Position numbers and translations under genes: made by a program. A DNA stretch of 59,518 bases, taken from contig NZ_JAUNKC010000019.1 of the NCBI RefSeq assembly GCF_030532965.1, forward strand, positions 1 through 59,518, given 5' to 3'. The notes below the pieces were generated by a model. The model saw only the letters and a list, made by a program, of their open reading frames with translations, did not search any database and had not been told where the DNA came from. Shown piece after piece: positions 39,552 to 47,574 of this stretch (its first letter is position 1; every line of letters starts with the position of its first letter). Source of the stretch: Corynebacterium sp. Lineage in GTDB: Bacteria; Actinomycetota; Actinomycetes; Mycobacteriales; Mycobacteriaceae.

Positions 39552-41153
39552 GTGAACTATCTCATCGCAGCGCCGAAAAAAGCCTGGCACTGGCTCACCA
39601 GCATGCGCACCGCACTCGTTCTGCTGTTCCTACTCGCACTCGGCGCCATCCCCGGCGCCCTGCTGCCGCAACGCGCGCTGAATGCCGACAACGTCGCCGA
39701 CTACATCGAAAACAACGGCAAACTCGCCGAAATCTACGACAAACTACAATTCTTCGACGTATTCAGCTCCACCTGGTTCAACGCAATCACCGTACTGCTT
39801 TTCGTCTCGCTCATCGGCTGCATCTTGCCGCGCAGCTGGGACCACTACAAAGCACTAAAAACCCCGCCGGTTCGGGCACCGAAAAACCTCAACCGGCTCC
39901 CGCACCACGGCAGCGGCACCGTTAATAAACCCATCGCCGAAGTGGAAAAAACCATCGCCGCCACTTTCAGCGGCTGGAACCTCGCCAGCTATCAACCGTC
40001 CGAGGACCGCGCCGGGCTGCGTTCCTTCGCCGCCGAAAAGGGCTATCTGCGGGAATTGTTCAACCTGCTGTTCCACCTGGGATTGGTAGGGATGCTCGCC
40101 GCAATCGCGATTGGCCGCCTGGTGTATTACGAAGGGCAAGTCATCGTCATCGCCAGCGATAAGCCTGAGGTCAATTCGCAATTCTGTAACACCGCCACCG
40201 CCAACTTCGACTCCTTCCGCGCCGGATTGCTTTTCGACGGCACCGGGCTGAACACCTACTGCATCGACGCGCACAACTTCTCCGCCGATTACCTGCCCAA
40301 CGGCCAAGCCGAAAGCTTCCAATCGGAGGTGTCCTATGCGATCGGCGATGCCATTAATTCTGACCCAACCACCTGGGACAACTACACGCTTCGGGTCAAC
40401 CATCCGCTTCGAATCGCGGGCGACCGGGTCTACCTCCAAGGTCACGGCTTCGCCCCTACCTTCACCATCACCTGGCCGGACGGAACCACCCGCAGCCAAA
40501 CCGTGCAATTCCGGCCCGATGATCTTACCTTCTTCCTGTCGTCAGGCGTCATGCGCTTCGACCCGCCCGCCGGGCTCTACCCGGAGCTATTCGACCGACG
40601 CCAGAATCAGCTAACTATCCAAGGACTATTCGCACCCACCGCCGCCTGGAGCGGGGAAAACAATGAGTTATTGTCCTCCTCCTACCCGGCCATGCGTGAC
40701 CCGGCAGTCGCTATCGACGTCTACCGGGGCGATCACGGCCTGGATGCCGGTACCAGCCAATCGATCTTTAATATTGACCCCACCCTCATTCACACCGGCC
40801 AATTACAAAAAATTAGTCGTGTGAACCTACTTGTCGGCGAATCAGTCACGCTTGACGACGGCACCACCATCCGCTTCGACGGCGCGGAAGAATTCGCCAA
40901 CTACCAGATCTCCTATGACCCCACCCAAATCTGGGTGCTGGGCTTCACCGCGCTTTCCTTACTCAGCCTGGTCGGTTCGCTCGTGGTCAAACGCCGCCGC
41001 ATCTGGGTTCGTATCAAGCCGATCTCCGAGACCGAAACCTACATCGAAACCGCTGGATTAGCCCGCACCGACCGGGCAGGCTGGGGCGAAGAATACGAAG
41101 AAATCCACCGGATTCTCCTCGACCTGCCAGAGCCCGATGACGACGAAGAATAA
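39552..41153 (+). CDS. resB: Cytochrome c biogenesis protein ResB (Ccs1)
   Basis: This 533-residue protein is the ResB half of the System II haem lyase. It has three N-terminal helices (STRTALVLLFLLALGAIPG-like near residue 22, FNAITVLLFVSLIGCILPRSW near 76, LLFHLGLVGMLAAIAIGRLV near 175), a large extracytoplasmic domain, and a last helix near 460 (WVLGFTALSLLSLVGSLVV). It should work with CcsA, normally the next gene. Here about 1.9 kb separate the two, containing an AT-rich RelA/SpoT cassette. A reverse CGTCGAAAAGC copy lies inside at 40229. Confidence 0.94.
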   Translation: MNYLIAAPKKAWHWLTSMRTALVLLFLLALGAIPGALLPQRALNADNVADYIENNGKLAEIYDKLQFFDVFSSTWFNAITVLLFVSLIGCILPRSWDHYKALKTPPVRAPKNLNRLPHHGSGTVNKPIAEVEKTIAATFSGWNLASYQPSEDRAGLRSFAAEKGYLRELFNLLFHLGLVGMLAAIAIGRLVYYEGQVIVIASDKPEVNSQFCNTATANFDSFRAGLLFDGTGLNTYCIDAHNFSADYLPNGQAESFQSEVSYAIGDAINSDPTTWDNYTLRVNHPLRIAGDRVYLQGHGFAPTFTITWPDGTTRSQTVQFRPDDLTFFLSSGVMRFDPPAGLYPELFDRRQNQLTIQGLFAPTAAWSGENNELLSSSYPAMRDPAVAIDVYRGDHGLDAGTSQSIFNIDPTLIHTGQLQKISRVNLLVGESVTLDDGTTIRFDGAEEFANYQISYDPTQIWVLGFTALSLLSLVGSLVVKRRRIWVRIKPISETETYIETAGLARTDRAGWGEEYEEIHRILLDLPEPDDDEE

Positions 41154-41262
41154 CCCGCGTAGTGGTGGGGGAGAGTGCTGCCTTAACTTCTAATAAAACA
41201 GATGCGATGGTACCCGTCTCTTTTCAAAACTGAAAAGGTGAAACTGAGTATTGACGTGGTTT

Positions 41263-41268
41263 TATACT
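41263..41268 (+). promoter_or_regulatory. Candidate -10 box of the RelA/SpoT cassette
   Basis: TATACT in an AT-rich leader, about 70 bases before ATG 41337. It would let the cassette be transcribed independently of the cytochrome c genes. A -35 at good spacing is not obvious. Confidence 0.4.
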
Positions 41269-41336
41269 AGTTTTCGAATCTTTTGCCAAAAATCTTGGTG
41301 TATCTCAGGTTTATAACAAAGGAAGTCGAGCAGTAG

Positions 41337-42110
41337 ATGCTGATCACCAATAAGCCTTCGTGGTCTAAGAGTTCAATTCACAAATTAGGTAAAAAGATGC
41401 GGGATGGTGAAGAGTATGATGTTGAGCTTTGGGAAACGTTCATTGGTCATCATTCGTGCTTTCTTGAAGCATTGCTCGGCATAATGATGGCTAGAGCCGC
41501 ATCGTTAAATTTTGACGCAGCAAACGTAAGCGAAATAAAACCTGGTACGCGGCAATACTTTCTAACTGGGCGCGTTAAAACCAGACTGACGACTATAGAG
41601 AAATTACGCCGTATGGGCACAACTCCGCTGGAAAATATTCAGGACATTACCGGGTTACGTTTTGACTGCGATATGAATCTTCAAGAGCAATCAGATATAG
41701 CAACGTACTTTAAAGAAGTTTTCCTTGAATTAGGGGCAAAGAAGGTAGATATTCGAGACCTACGAGAAGACCCACATCGTGGCTATCGGGCTATTCATCT
41801 GCGCATATTTTGCGAAGCGGGCAATGCAGAGTTACAAGTTCGGACAGCTTTACAGGCTAAATGGGCGAACTTATATGAGCTCATGGGTGATATATTTGGC
41901 AGGGAGATTCGTTATCTTCAGGTTGAAGAGTTATCTGAAGAAATAAGAACTTCGGCTGAGATGGCCCAACAGCTTTCGGATTTAATATACGACAGTGAAG
42001 CGCGAAACTCTGCTTATGAAAATCGGGGCAAACTGCTGTTTATCTATGAAAAGGTAGATGGTATAGTAAGGCAACTGGCTATGCATCGTAACCAAGCGCA
42101 TATACACTAA
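41337..42110 (+). CDS. Stand-alone RelA/SpoT-domain nucleotidyltransferase
   Basis: The 257-residue protein has one RelA/SpoT synthetase domain and no hydrolase, TGS or ACT domain. Conserved sites are all present: TGRVKTRLTTIEKL (Arg79, Lys81) binding ATP, IQDITGLRFD near 104 with the metal aspartate, HRGYRAIHLRI near 147 with the substrate-stacking tyrosine, and AELQVRTALQAKWA near 165. It should be active, either making (p)ppGpp-like alarmones or, as toxic SAS enzymes do, pyrophosphorylating tRNA or making (pp)pApp. AAGGAAG precedes the ATG. AT-rich codon use marks it as acquired. A 66-residue gene follows 28 bases later. Confidence 0.85.
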   Translation: MLITNKPSWSKSSIHKLGKKMRDGEEYDVELWETFIGHHSCFLEALLGIMMARAASLNFDAANVSEIKPGTRQYFLTGRVKTRLTTIEKLRRMGTTPLENIQDITGLRFDCDMNLQEQSDIATYFKEVFLELGAKKVDIRDLREDPHRGYRAIHLRIFCEAGNAELQVRTALQAKWANLYELMGDIFGREIRYLQVEELSEEIRTSAEMAQQLSDLIYDSEARNSAYENRGKLLFIYEKVDGIVRQLAMHRNQAHIH

Positions 42111-42138
42111 AAGAAAGATTACAAGGTGGTTGACTAAA

Positions 42139-42339
42139 ATGAGCGCATTTTTGATTGAATACCATCGCATGGGTGGCAACGTAACGGTGCAACTATTTGA
42201 TTCTTTGAGTGAGGCGACGAGGGCTCGAATTCTCCGAGAGCGCCAAATTGATGAGGAACAGGTAGAAGTTGTTGTCATTGCTGCTGCAAATGAAGAAGAG
42301 CTTCGAGGATCCCACTCACGATATTTTATGGCTGCGTGA
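42139..42339 (+). CDS. Small partner protein of the RelA/SpoT gene
   Basis: The 66-residue protein reads FLIEYHRMGGNVTVQLFDSL, then a charged helix RARILRERQIDEEQVEVVVI, and ends with LRGSHSRYFMAA. I recognise the pattern IEYHR...VEVVVI...SHSRYF from small uncharacterised actinobacterial proteins; the function is not known. ATG 42139 has AAGGTGG upstream; TTG 42130 is an alternative. It follows the RelA/SpoT gene by 28 bases in the same AT-rich segment. An antitoxin or regulator role is inference from position, size and charge only. Confidence 0.65.
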   Translation: MSAFLIEYHRMGGNVTVQLFDSLSEATRARILRERQIDEEQVEVVVIAAANEEELRGSHSRYFMAA

Positions 42340-43082
42340 CATCGCGGGGAATAAAGAAACATACTTACGCTTAATAGCCATATGTGGTAATTAGTCGTTG
42401 ATATATGCGTTCGGGAATTCCTGGCTTCTGCGCTAATTTGTCCCTTAACCCCCGAATTCATCAAAATACGCAATGAGCATTGGCACTTAAAGCTCAGTGG
42501 CCGGTCTACATAAAGTAAACCAGCCACCGGAATTAGCGCGGTACGTGTGTTTCAACGCCGCCACTTCGCTTTAAATTATAGGGGTATCCCCGGATTATGA
42601 AAACTACGGGATGAATAGGTCTTGCCAGAATCAGCAGCTAACCCTTTTATCATGATGCTGATAGGTGACTGATCCTGACTTGTAGAAACCCCACTTTTCG
42701 TTATTTAGCTGCAGGGATCGCGTTATGTGAATCTTTTTGATCGCCGTTGATGCGGCGTGCATTGGGTTAATTATTCATTGATCCGCACAGTTAATGGGTG
42801 TCCTGTTGTGTGTATCCCTCATGGTCCCGTGGCGTAGTTCTATATGGCACGGAATTTTGATATCCGGCTTGGTTTTATCGCTAACTGGCTGGCTGAAACT
42901 GGAACTTGGTCTGTAACCAGATAGGGGTTATCCCCGCTAAAGCGTGTAGTGGTTGCCGTGGCTTCCTGTGAATAGCTGGCTAGATCTTGGGTTATCCCGG
43001 AAAAGGCGGTATCGTGGATCAAAGCCTGATTCACTTTCAAAAGTGCATGTAAAAACCAAGAAATTATGAGGTTTCATTTTTA
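42340..43082. other. Long non-coding gap upstream of ccsA
   Basis: About 740 bases with no convincing gene on either strand. It holds three GGGG(T)TATCCCC-like inverted elements (42581-42591, 42924-42935, 42989-42998) and a hairpin on the minus strand at 42499-42525 within a GCGCTAATT/AATTAGCGC repeat (42430-42438, 42531-42539). The ccsA promoter must lie here, since the cassette splits the operon. Confidence 0.55.
42581..42591. repeat. GGGGTATCCCC inverted element
   Basis: One of three similar palindromic elements upstream of ccsA; the others are GGGGTTATCCCC at 42924-42935 and GGGTTATCCC at 42989-42998. Confidence 0.5.
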
Positions 43083-44114
43083 ATGAACGTGAATAATACG
43101 CTAGCGGCCTTTTCGGATTACGCATTCTTCAGTGCGTTCATCATTTACTCCTTGGCGCTGGCGCTTTCCATTATGTTCTACATCAAGCGCCAAGGGCTCA
43201 TTGATTTGGAACGCGAAAAAGAACACGTCGCCGCGGAACAATTGGTTGCGGTAGGGGCGGGGGCCGAGGTTCCCGAAAAAGTGGATGCGCCTGCTTCGGT
43301 GGGGGCGTCGACAAGCGAGGCGGAGCTGGATGCCCGCATTGCCGATAAGCATGCGGCGGCGGAGAAATTCGCAGGCATGACGCAGTCGGTGGTGTGGCTT
43401 GGCATCATCATCCATGTTGCTTCGGTGGTGTTGCGTGGGCTGTCGGCGGGCCGGTTCCCGTTTGGCAATCTGTATGAGTACATCACGGAAATCTGCATGT
43501 TCACCATGATTGTTGCGGCGTTTTACCTGCAGCGTAGGGAGCTGCGGGTGCTGTGGCCGTGGGTGCTGTCGCCGATTTTGGCGTTGTTGTTCTTCGGCGG
43601 CACGAAGCTCTATGTGGATTCGGCGCCGGTTGTTCCTGCGCTGCAGTCCTATTGGCGGGCTATCCACGTGAGCTCGGTGTCGGTTGGGGCGTCGATCGGC
43701 ATGATTTCGGGCGTGGCATCCCTGCTGTACTTGCTGCGGATGTGGCAGCCGGTGGGCAAAGAATCGGGGTTCTTCGGCAAGGTGGCTAAGCCGCTGCCGT
43801 CGGCAAAGGTGCTTGATGGCATTGCGTATCGCACGGCGATTATTACAGTTCCGCTGTTTGGTTTGGGAATCGTTTTGGGTGCGATCTGGGCGGAAGCCGC
43901 GTGGGGCCGGTTCTGGGGCTGGGATCCGAAGGAAACGGTGTCGTTTATCACCTGGATTTTGTACGCTATTTATCTTCATGCCCGCGCGACGGCGGGGTGG
44001 CGTAATGCGAAAGCGGCGTGGGTGAATATCTTGGCGCTTGCCACCATGATCTTCAATTTGTTCTTTATCAACCTGGTGGTTTCCGGCCTGCATTCCTATG
44101 CCGGTTTGAACTAA
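43083..44114 (+). CDS. ccsA: Cytochrome c biogenesis protein CcsA (ResC)
   Basis: The 343-residue membrane protein is the haem-handling half of the System II lyase, partner of ResB. It has about eight helices. The WWD-type haem motif reads WGRFWGWDPKETVSFITW near residue 280, and conserved histidines occur in WLGIIIHVASVVLR near 115, RAIHVSSVSVG near 195 and IYLHARAT near 302. A cytoplasmic, charged insertion with many Ala/Glu lies near residues 45-95. ATG 43083 has TGAGG upstream. In close relatives ccsA follows resB directly; here it needs its own promoter. Confidence 0.94.
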   Translation: MNVNNTLAAFSDYAFFSAFIIYSLALALSIMFYIKRQGLIDLEREKEHVAAEQLVAVGAGAEVPEKVDAPASVGASTSEAELDARIADKHAAAEKFAGMTQSVVWLGIIIHVASVVLRGLSAGRFPFGNLYEYITEICMFTMIVAAFYLQRRELRVLWPWVLSPILALLFFGGTKLYVDSAPVVPALQSYWRAIHVSSVSVGASIGMISGVASLLYLLRMWQPVGKESGFFGKVAKPLPSAKVLDGIAYRTAIITVPLFGLGIVLGAIWAEAAWGRFWGWDPKETVSFITWILYAIYLHARATAGWRNAKAAWVNILALATMIFNLFFINLVVSGLHSYAGLN

Positions 44115-44154
44115 CGGTTACGTTTTTACCGCGCGGGTGCGTGCTGTTGTCGCT

Positions 44155-44493
44155 TTACAGGGAGGCGATGAGGGCGTGCACCCGCGCGAATTCTTTAGGG
44201 ACGATTGCGTAATACGCCCATTTGCCTTGTTTGCGGCGTTGTACCAGGTTGACGTCCACGAGTTTTTTCATGTGGTGGGTGACGGTTGGTGCCGAAACAT
44301 TCAGTGCGCTTGAGAGGTCGATGGCGCAGATTTCTCGCTCCGTGTTGTGGGCGATGATGTAGAGGATCTGTAACCGGGTGGCGTCGGCAAGTACTTTGAA
44401 AAGCTGCGCCGCGCGTTGAGAATCAACCAGCTCAGCGGAAGAAAGAGCTGGTTGCTTGCTGGGCGGCAGGTTCACAGCTGGTGTCGAACGCAT
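44155..44493 (-). CDS. ArsR-family transcriptional regulator
   Basis: The 112-residue protein is a winged helix of the ArsR/SmtB type: LFKVLADATRLQILYIIAHN forms the first helices, ICAIDLSSALNVSAPTVTHH the recognition helix, and VDVNLVQRRKQGKWAYYAIV the wing. A cysteine (EICAIDL) sits where the ELCVCDL metal site of CadC/ArsR has two, so metal sensing is possible but unproven. ATG 44493 has TATAGT at leaderless distance. It stands between ccsA and a small membrane protein. Its target is probably its own promoter and nearby genes. Confidence 0.9.
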   Translation of the reverse strand: MRSTPAVNLPPSKQPALSSAELVDSQRAAQLFKVLADATRLQILYIIAHNTEREICAIDLSSALNVSAPTVTHHMKKLVDVNLVQRRKQGKWAYYAIVPKEFARVHALIASL

Positions 44494-44500
44494 GCCTCCA

Positions 44501-44506
44501 ACTATA
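44501..44506 (-). promoter_or_regulatory. Candidate -10 box (leaderless) for the ArsR gene
   Basis: TATAGT on the minus strand ends seven bases before ATG 44493; the GGAGG seen next to the ATG is too close to serve as a ribosome site. Confidence 0.5.
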
Positions 44507-44569
44507 TAGGCAAGCGTAAGCTAAGTAAACTCTTGTCTGATGTTTTATTCGGGGTTGTCTTTTTACGCT

Positions 44570-44890
44570 TCAGCTTGTCGACGTCGGCGGCTCTTCCGGT
44601 GATTCGGGTTCGTCGCCACCTTCCGGTTTCTTCTCGTAGCGTTGCTGCGCCCGCTTAATCCGTTCCTCTTCCTGCCGAAAAGCTTCCTCCTGTGCGCGGC
44701 GTTGTTTGAATTGTTTCTTTTCCAACTCCCACAGGAAATTCTCGTCGTCGTCCGGCCCCTTGATCATTTGTGGCGGTTGGTTCGCACGGTTTATATTGCG
44801 GTTCCATGTGTGGGGCCCGAATGCCCGCCACACAATATATGCTGCGAGAATTAGTAAAAGAAGAAGGATCAATCGTCCCACGTCGACCAA
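44570..44890 (-). CDS. Small single-helix membrane protein with charged cytoplasmic tail
   Basis: The 106-residue protein has an N-terminal membrane helix (LILLLLLILAAYIVWRAFG, residues about 7-25), then a highly charged region, FLWELEKKQFKQRRAQEEAF and ERIKRAQQRYEKKPEGG, likely a long helix, and a Pro/Glu-rich end. It resembles small actinobacterial proteins found near ccsA and the menaquinone genes. Function is unknown. The frame begins at TTG 44890 after AAGGAG, with spacing a little short; GTG 44881 is also possible. Confidence 0.75.
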   Translation of the reverse strand: MVDVGRLILLLLLILAAYIVWRAFGPHTWNRNINRANQPPQMIKGPDDDENFLWELEKKQFKQRRAQEEAFRQEEERIKRAQQRYEKKPEGGDEPESPEEPPTSTS

Positions 44891-45022
44891 ATACTCCTTG
44901 TCTGTGCAACTGTCGGTTCATCATCAAGTGACTAGGTTGGTTTAAGTCTAGAGACAATCTAACCCATTGGGGCAACCTTGGCGCCAGGCTGGGGAAAACT
45001 AGCTCAAATTGTGACAGTCGAT

Positions 45023-45028
45023 TAGGGT
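45023..45028 (+). promoter_or_regulatory. Candidate -10 box (leaderless) for the DUF4229 gene
   Basis: TAGGGT ends seven bases before GTG 45036. Confidence 0.55.
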
Positions 45029-45035
45029 CAAAGGT

Positions 45036-45383
45036 GTGTCTGACGAACAACAACTTCCAGAAGTGCCGGAAGAAGCGGTCACGCAACCGCCACAACGCAA
45101 TCCGGAGCTAGCTAAACAAGCACGCACCAGCGTCCTGCTGTACGGGGCGGCCCGGTTGGGGTTGTTTATTGCGTTGACTGTGTGTATCCAACTTCTTGCC
45201 TTGGCTATCGGCGCGCCGGTGCCTATCTATATTTCTGCGATGTTGGCGCTTATCGTCGCCTTGCCGCTATCGGTTTTCGTATTCAAATCCCTGCGTATTC
45301 GCGCCACCGAGGCGGTTGCCGATTGGGATACACAACGCAAAGCATATAAGCAGTGGGTCAAGTCGGAATTATCATCCCGCTAA
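45036..45383 (+). CDS. DUF4229 membrane protein
   Basis: The 115-residue protein has a hydrophilic N-terminus of about 35 residues followed by two membrane helices (LGLFIALTVCIQLLALAIGA and ISAMLALIVALPLSVFVFKS) and a charged end, WDTQRKAYKQWVKSELSS. This is the DUF4229 pattern. Its place beside menA is kept in mycobacteria and corynebacteria. Function is unknown. It starts at GTG 45036 with TAGGGT at leaderless distance. Its 3' end overlaps the 3' end of the converging menA by 12 bases. Confidence 0.85.
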   Translation: MSDEQQLPEVPEEAVTQPPQRNPELAKQARTSVLLYGAARLGLFIALTVCIQLLALAIGAPVPIYISAMLALIVALPLSVFVFKSLRIRATEAVADWDTQRKAYKQWVKSELSSR

Positions 45384-46277
45384 CGCACCAATCCCCAGCG
45401 CCACGGCGGTGATGATCGACCATACCGCCATCGCCCGCCCGGTGGTTCCCAGCACCGGAATCAAATCGCGCCCCAGCGCACCGTGGCGCACTGGCCTGGA
45501 CGCAATCCATTGGATCGGTGCGATCAAAAGCCCCGCCAGGGCATAGGGGGTGGTAGCGGCAAGACATAGGCTGACCCACAGCGGGGTAGCGGCCAGAATC
45601 AGGTAGAGCCGCCGGGTCCAACCATCACCCAGCCGTACCGCCAAGGTGATCTTGCCGGCGACGGAGTCGGTGGGAATATCGCGGAGGTTATTGACCAAAT
45701 TGACGCTGGCAGACAGCGCACCGATCGCGATGGCGCACAGGAGACCCACCCAGGTGATTTCCCCAGCCTGGGTGAATTGCGTGCCGAGCACGGCGACCAG
45801 GCCGAAGAAGATAAAGATCGCGATTTCCCCGAGTCCGTGGTAGCCGTATGGGCGGCTGCCCCCGGTATAAAACCACGCCGCAGCGATACATAAGGCACCA
45901 AGAGCCACCAACCACCACGACGACACCGCGGCTAGGGCAAAACCCACGACGGCGGCCAAGGCAAAAAACCCAAACGCCGCGTATTTCACGTGTTGTGGTT
46001 GGGCTATCCCGGAACCCACCAGTCGCAGCGGGCCGCTGCGGCTATCGTCGGTGCCCCGAATGCCGTCGGAATAATCGTTGGCGTAATTGACCCCACAAAT
46101 CAGCGCCCAGCTCACAACGGCTGCGGCCAGCGCCCGCCACAGGTTGGCGCCACCAGCGTGGGCGGCGGCACCGGTGCCCACGATGACGGGGGCGAAAGCA
46201 TTGGCCCAGGTGTGGGGGCGGGCACCTTCTAACCAATGGGCGAAGGTCGGTTTCGGGGTCACAGAGTCATTCGGCAC
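45372..46277 (-). CDS. menA: 1,4-dihydroxy-2-naphthoate polyprenyltransferase
   Basis: This UbiA-family membrane enzyme attaches the polyprenyl chain to dihydroxynaphthoate, giving demethylmenaquinol. The 301-residue protein has about eight helices and both aspartate motifs: NYANDYSDGIRGTDD near residue 83, which binds the prenyl diphosphate with magnesium, and NNLRDIPTDSVAGK near 205. Its substrate chain may come from the polyprenyl diphosphate synthase at 58.1 kb. The frame starts at GTG 46277; the ATG at 46270 is out of frame. It is followed by no terminator because its end overlaps the DUF4229 gene. Confidence 0.94.
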   Translation of the reverse strand: MPNDSVTPKPTFAHWLEGARPHTWANAFAPVIVGTGAAAHAGGANLWRALAAAVVSWALICGVNYANDYSDGIRGTDDSRSGPLRLVGSGIAQPQHVKYAAFGFFALAAVVGFALAAVSSWWLVALGALCIAAAWFYTGGSRPYGYHGLGEIAIFIFFGLVAVLGTQFTQAGEITWVGLLCAIAIGALSASVNLVNNLRDIPTDSVAGKITLAVRLGDGWTRRLYLILAATPLWVSLCLAATTPYALAGLLIAPIQWIASRPVRHGALGRDLIPVLGTTGRAMAVWSIITAVALGIGALAG

Positions 46278-46348
46278 AGCCTATATTGTTCTGCCGGAAT
46301 GGAAGAAAACCAAACCGAGTCGGTATTGTTCCATAGAAACCCCGCGCC

Positions 46349-47488
46349 CTAGCGTGCGTGGAAAATCTCCGCGACTTTCAGCCTATCGACTTTCCCCGGC
46401 CCGATGAGCGGAAGTTCCGGTACTCGCTTGAGTTGTTTTGGTAGCTGCCACCGGGGAAGTTCGTCAAGGGCGGCGATGATGTCGTGCGGGGATGTGGTGC
46501 CGACATAGGCGGCGACTATGGCCTGACCAAGCCGGGCATCCGGCATACCGACGACGCAGACGTTTTCCACCCCGGGTACGTCTAAGAGGGTTTGTTCGAG
46601 CACTTCTGGGTGTATTTTTAACCCGCCGGAGTCAATGATCGTGTCGATCCGGCCGGTGACGGTGAGTAACCCGTCGTCGATGTATCCGGTGTCTGAGGTG
46701 AGATAAAACCCAGGACGCGAAAAGGCTTCGTGCTCGGGGAAATTCCGGTACCCCGCCGCCACCATGGGCCCGGCAATGAGGATACGTTCGTCCTCGACGC
46801 GGACAGTGACCCCGGCTAGCGGACGGCCGTTATAGACGCAGCCGCCAGCTGTTTCGGAAGAACCGTAGGTGGAAACCACCGAGATTCCCAATTCCCGCGC
46901 GGCACGGCGATCGTCACTGCGCAGTGGGCCGCCGCCGACCAGTATGGCGTCGAAAAGCCGCAGCGCCTCGATCCCCTGCAACGTGTCCATGCCCTTGAGC
47001 AACTGCAATGGGGTGAGCGAGGTGTAACAGCGCGACGATTCGGCGCGAAGCGTCGTTGCCGCCTGGGCGAAATCGTTGATGTCAAAGCCCCGGGAGACAT
47101 CGATGACCATCGGGTCGATTCCCGCGACCAGGCTGCGCACCAGCACTTGAATGCCCGCAATATGGTGGGCGGGCAACGCCAACAGCCACGCGCCAGCCCC
47201 GCCCAGAAAGTGATGGGTAGCATCGGCGGAAGCCACCAGATTCGCCGGGGTTAACTGGGCGCCTTTTGGGGTTCCGGTGGAACCGGAGGTAGCGACCACT
47301 ACCGCAATATCCGGGCTGATCTCCTCACCCGCCCGCATGTGGTTATGCAAGATGCGGGCGCGGGTCGGATCGTCGGCAGGCACCGGCAATAACGTGCGTT
47401 GCGAGGCGATGGATTCTTCCAAGGCATCAAGAAACGGATACGGGTTTGCCGCCGCGACGGGGAAGGGTTCAAGCAGACGAAGCGCCAT
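46349..47488 (-). CDS. menE: o-Succinylbenzoate-CoA ligase
   Basis: The enzyme activates o-succinylbenzoate with ATP and CoA for ring closure by MenB. The 379-residue protein is a short ANL-family member: AMP-binding loop VVATSGSTGTPKGAQLTPAN near residue 64, STYGSSETAGGCVYNG near 213, TSDTGYIDDGLLTVTGRIDT near 265 and the C-terminal lysine in GPGKVDRLKV near 370. Short MenE enzymes of this size are usual in actinobacteria. ATG 47488 has TACACT at leaderless distance. A CGTCGAAAAGC copy lies inside at 46948. Confidence 0.93.
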   Translation of the reverse strand: MALRLLEPFPVAAANPYPFLDALEESIASQRTLLPVPADDPTRARILHNHMRAGEEISPDIAVVVATSGSTGTPKGAQLTPANLVASADATHHFLGGAGAWLLALPAHHIAGIQVLVRSLVAGIDPMVIDVSRGFDINDFAQAATTLRAESSRCYTSLTPLQLLKGMDTLQGIEALRLFDAILVGGGPLRSDDRRAARELGISVVSTYGSSETAGGCVYNGRPLAGVTVRVEDERILIAGPMVAAGYRNFPEHEAFSRPGFYLTSDTGYIDDGLLTVTGRIDTIIDSGGLKIHPEVLEQTLLDVPGVENVCVVGMPDARLGQAIVAAYVGTTSPHDIIAALDELPRWQLPKQLKRVPELPLIGPGKVDRLKVAEIFHAR

Positions 47489-47496
47489 AGCCCATT

Positions 47497-47502
47497 AGTG
47501 TA
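47497..47502 (-). promoter_or_regulatory. Candidate -10 box (leaderless) for menE
   Basis: TACACT on the minus strand ends eight bases before ATG 47488. Confidence 0.5.
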
Positions 47503-47525
47503 TCGTTTACCGGGCGTTTTGCTTA

Positions 47526-47541
47526 TCGACGCCCACCTGTG
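47526..47541 (+). repeat. 16-base repeat TCGACGCCCACCTGTG, copy 2
   Basis: Identical to 32907-32922; lies in the 86-base gap between menE and menB. Confidence 0.7.
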
Positions 47542-47574
47542 GGTACCCCAGATCGGTGACCCGTGAGCAGCAGC

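Noticed and set aside
42840..43040. 66-codon minus-strand frame before ccsA
   Set aside because: No ribosome site, and the frame is explained by chance in a non-coding stretch; its residues show no pattern.
43101..44093. 330-codon open frame antisense to ccsA
   Set aside because: Composition is dominated by Arg, His, Gln and Pro, as expected for the complement of a membrane-protein gene; no ribosome site.
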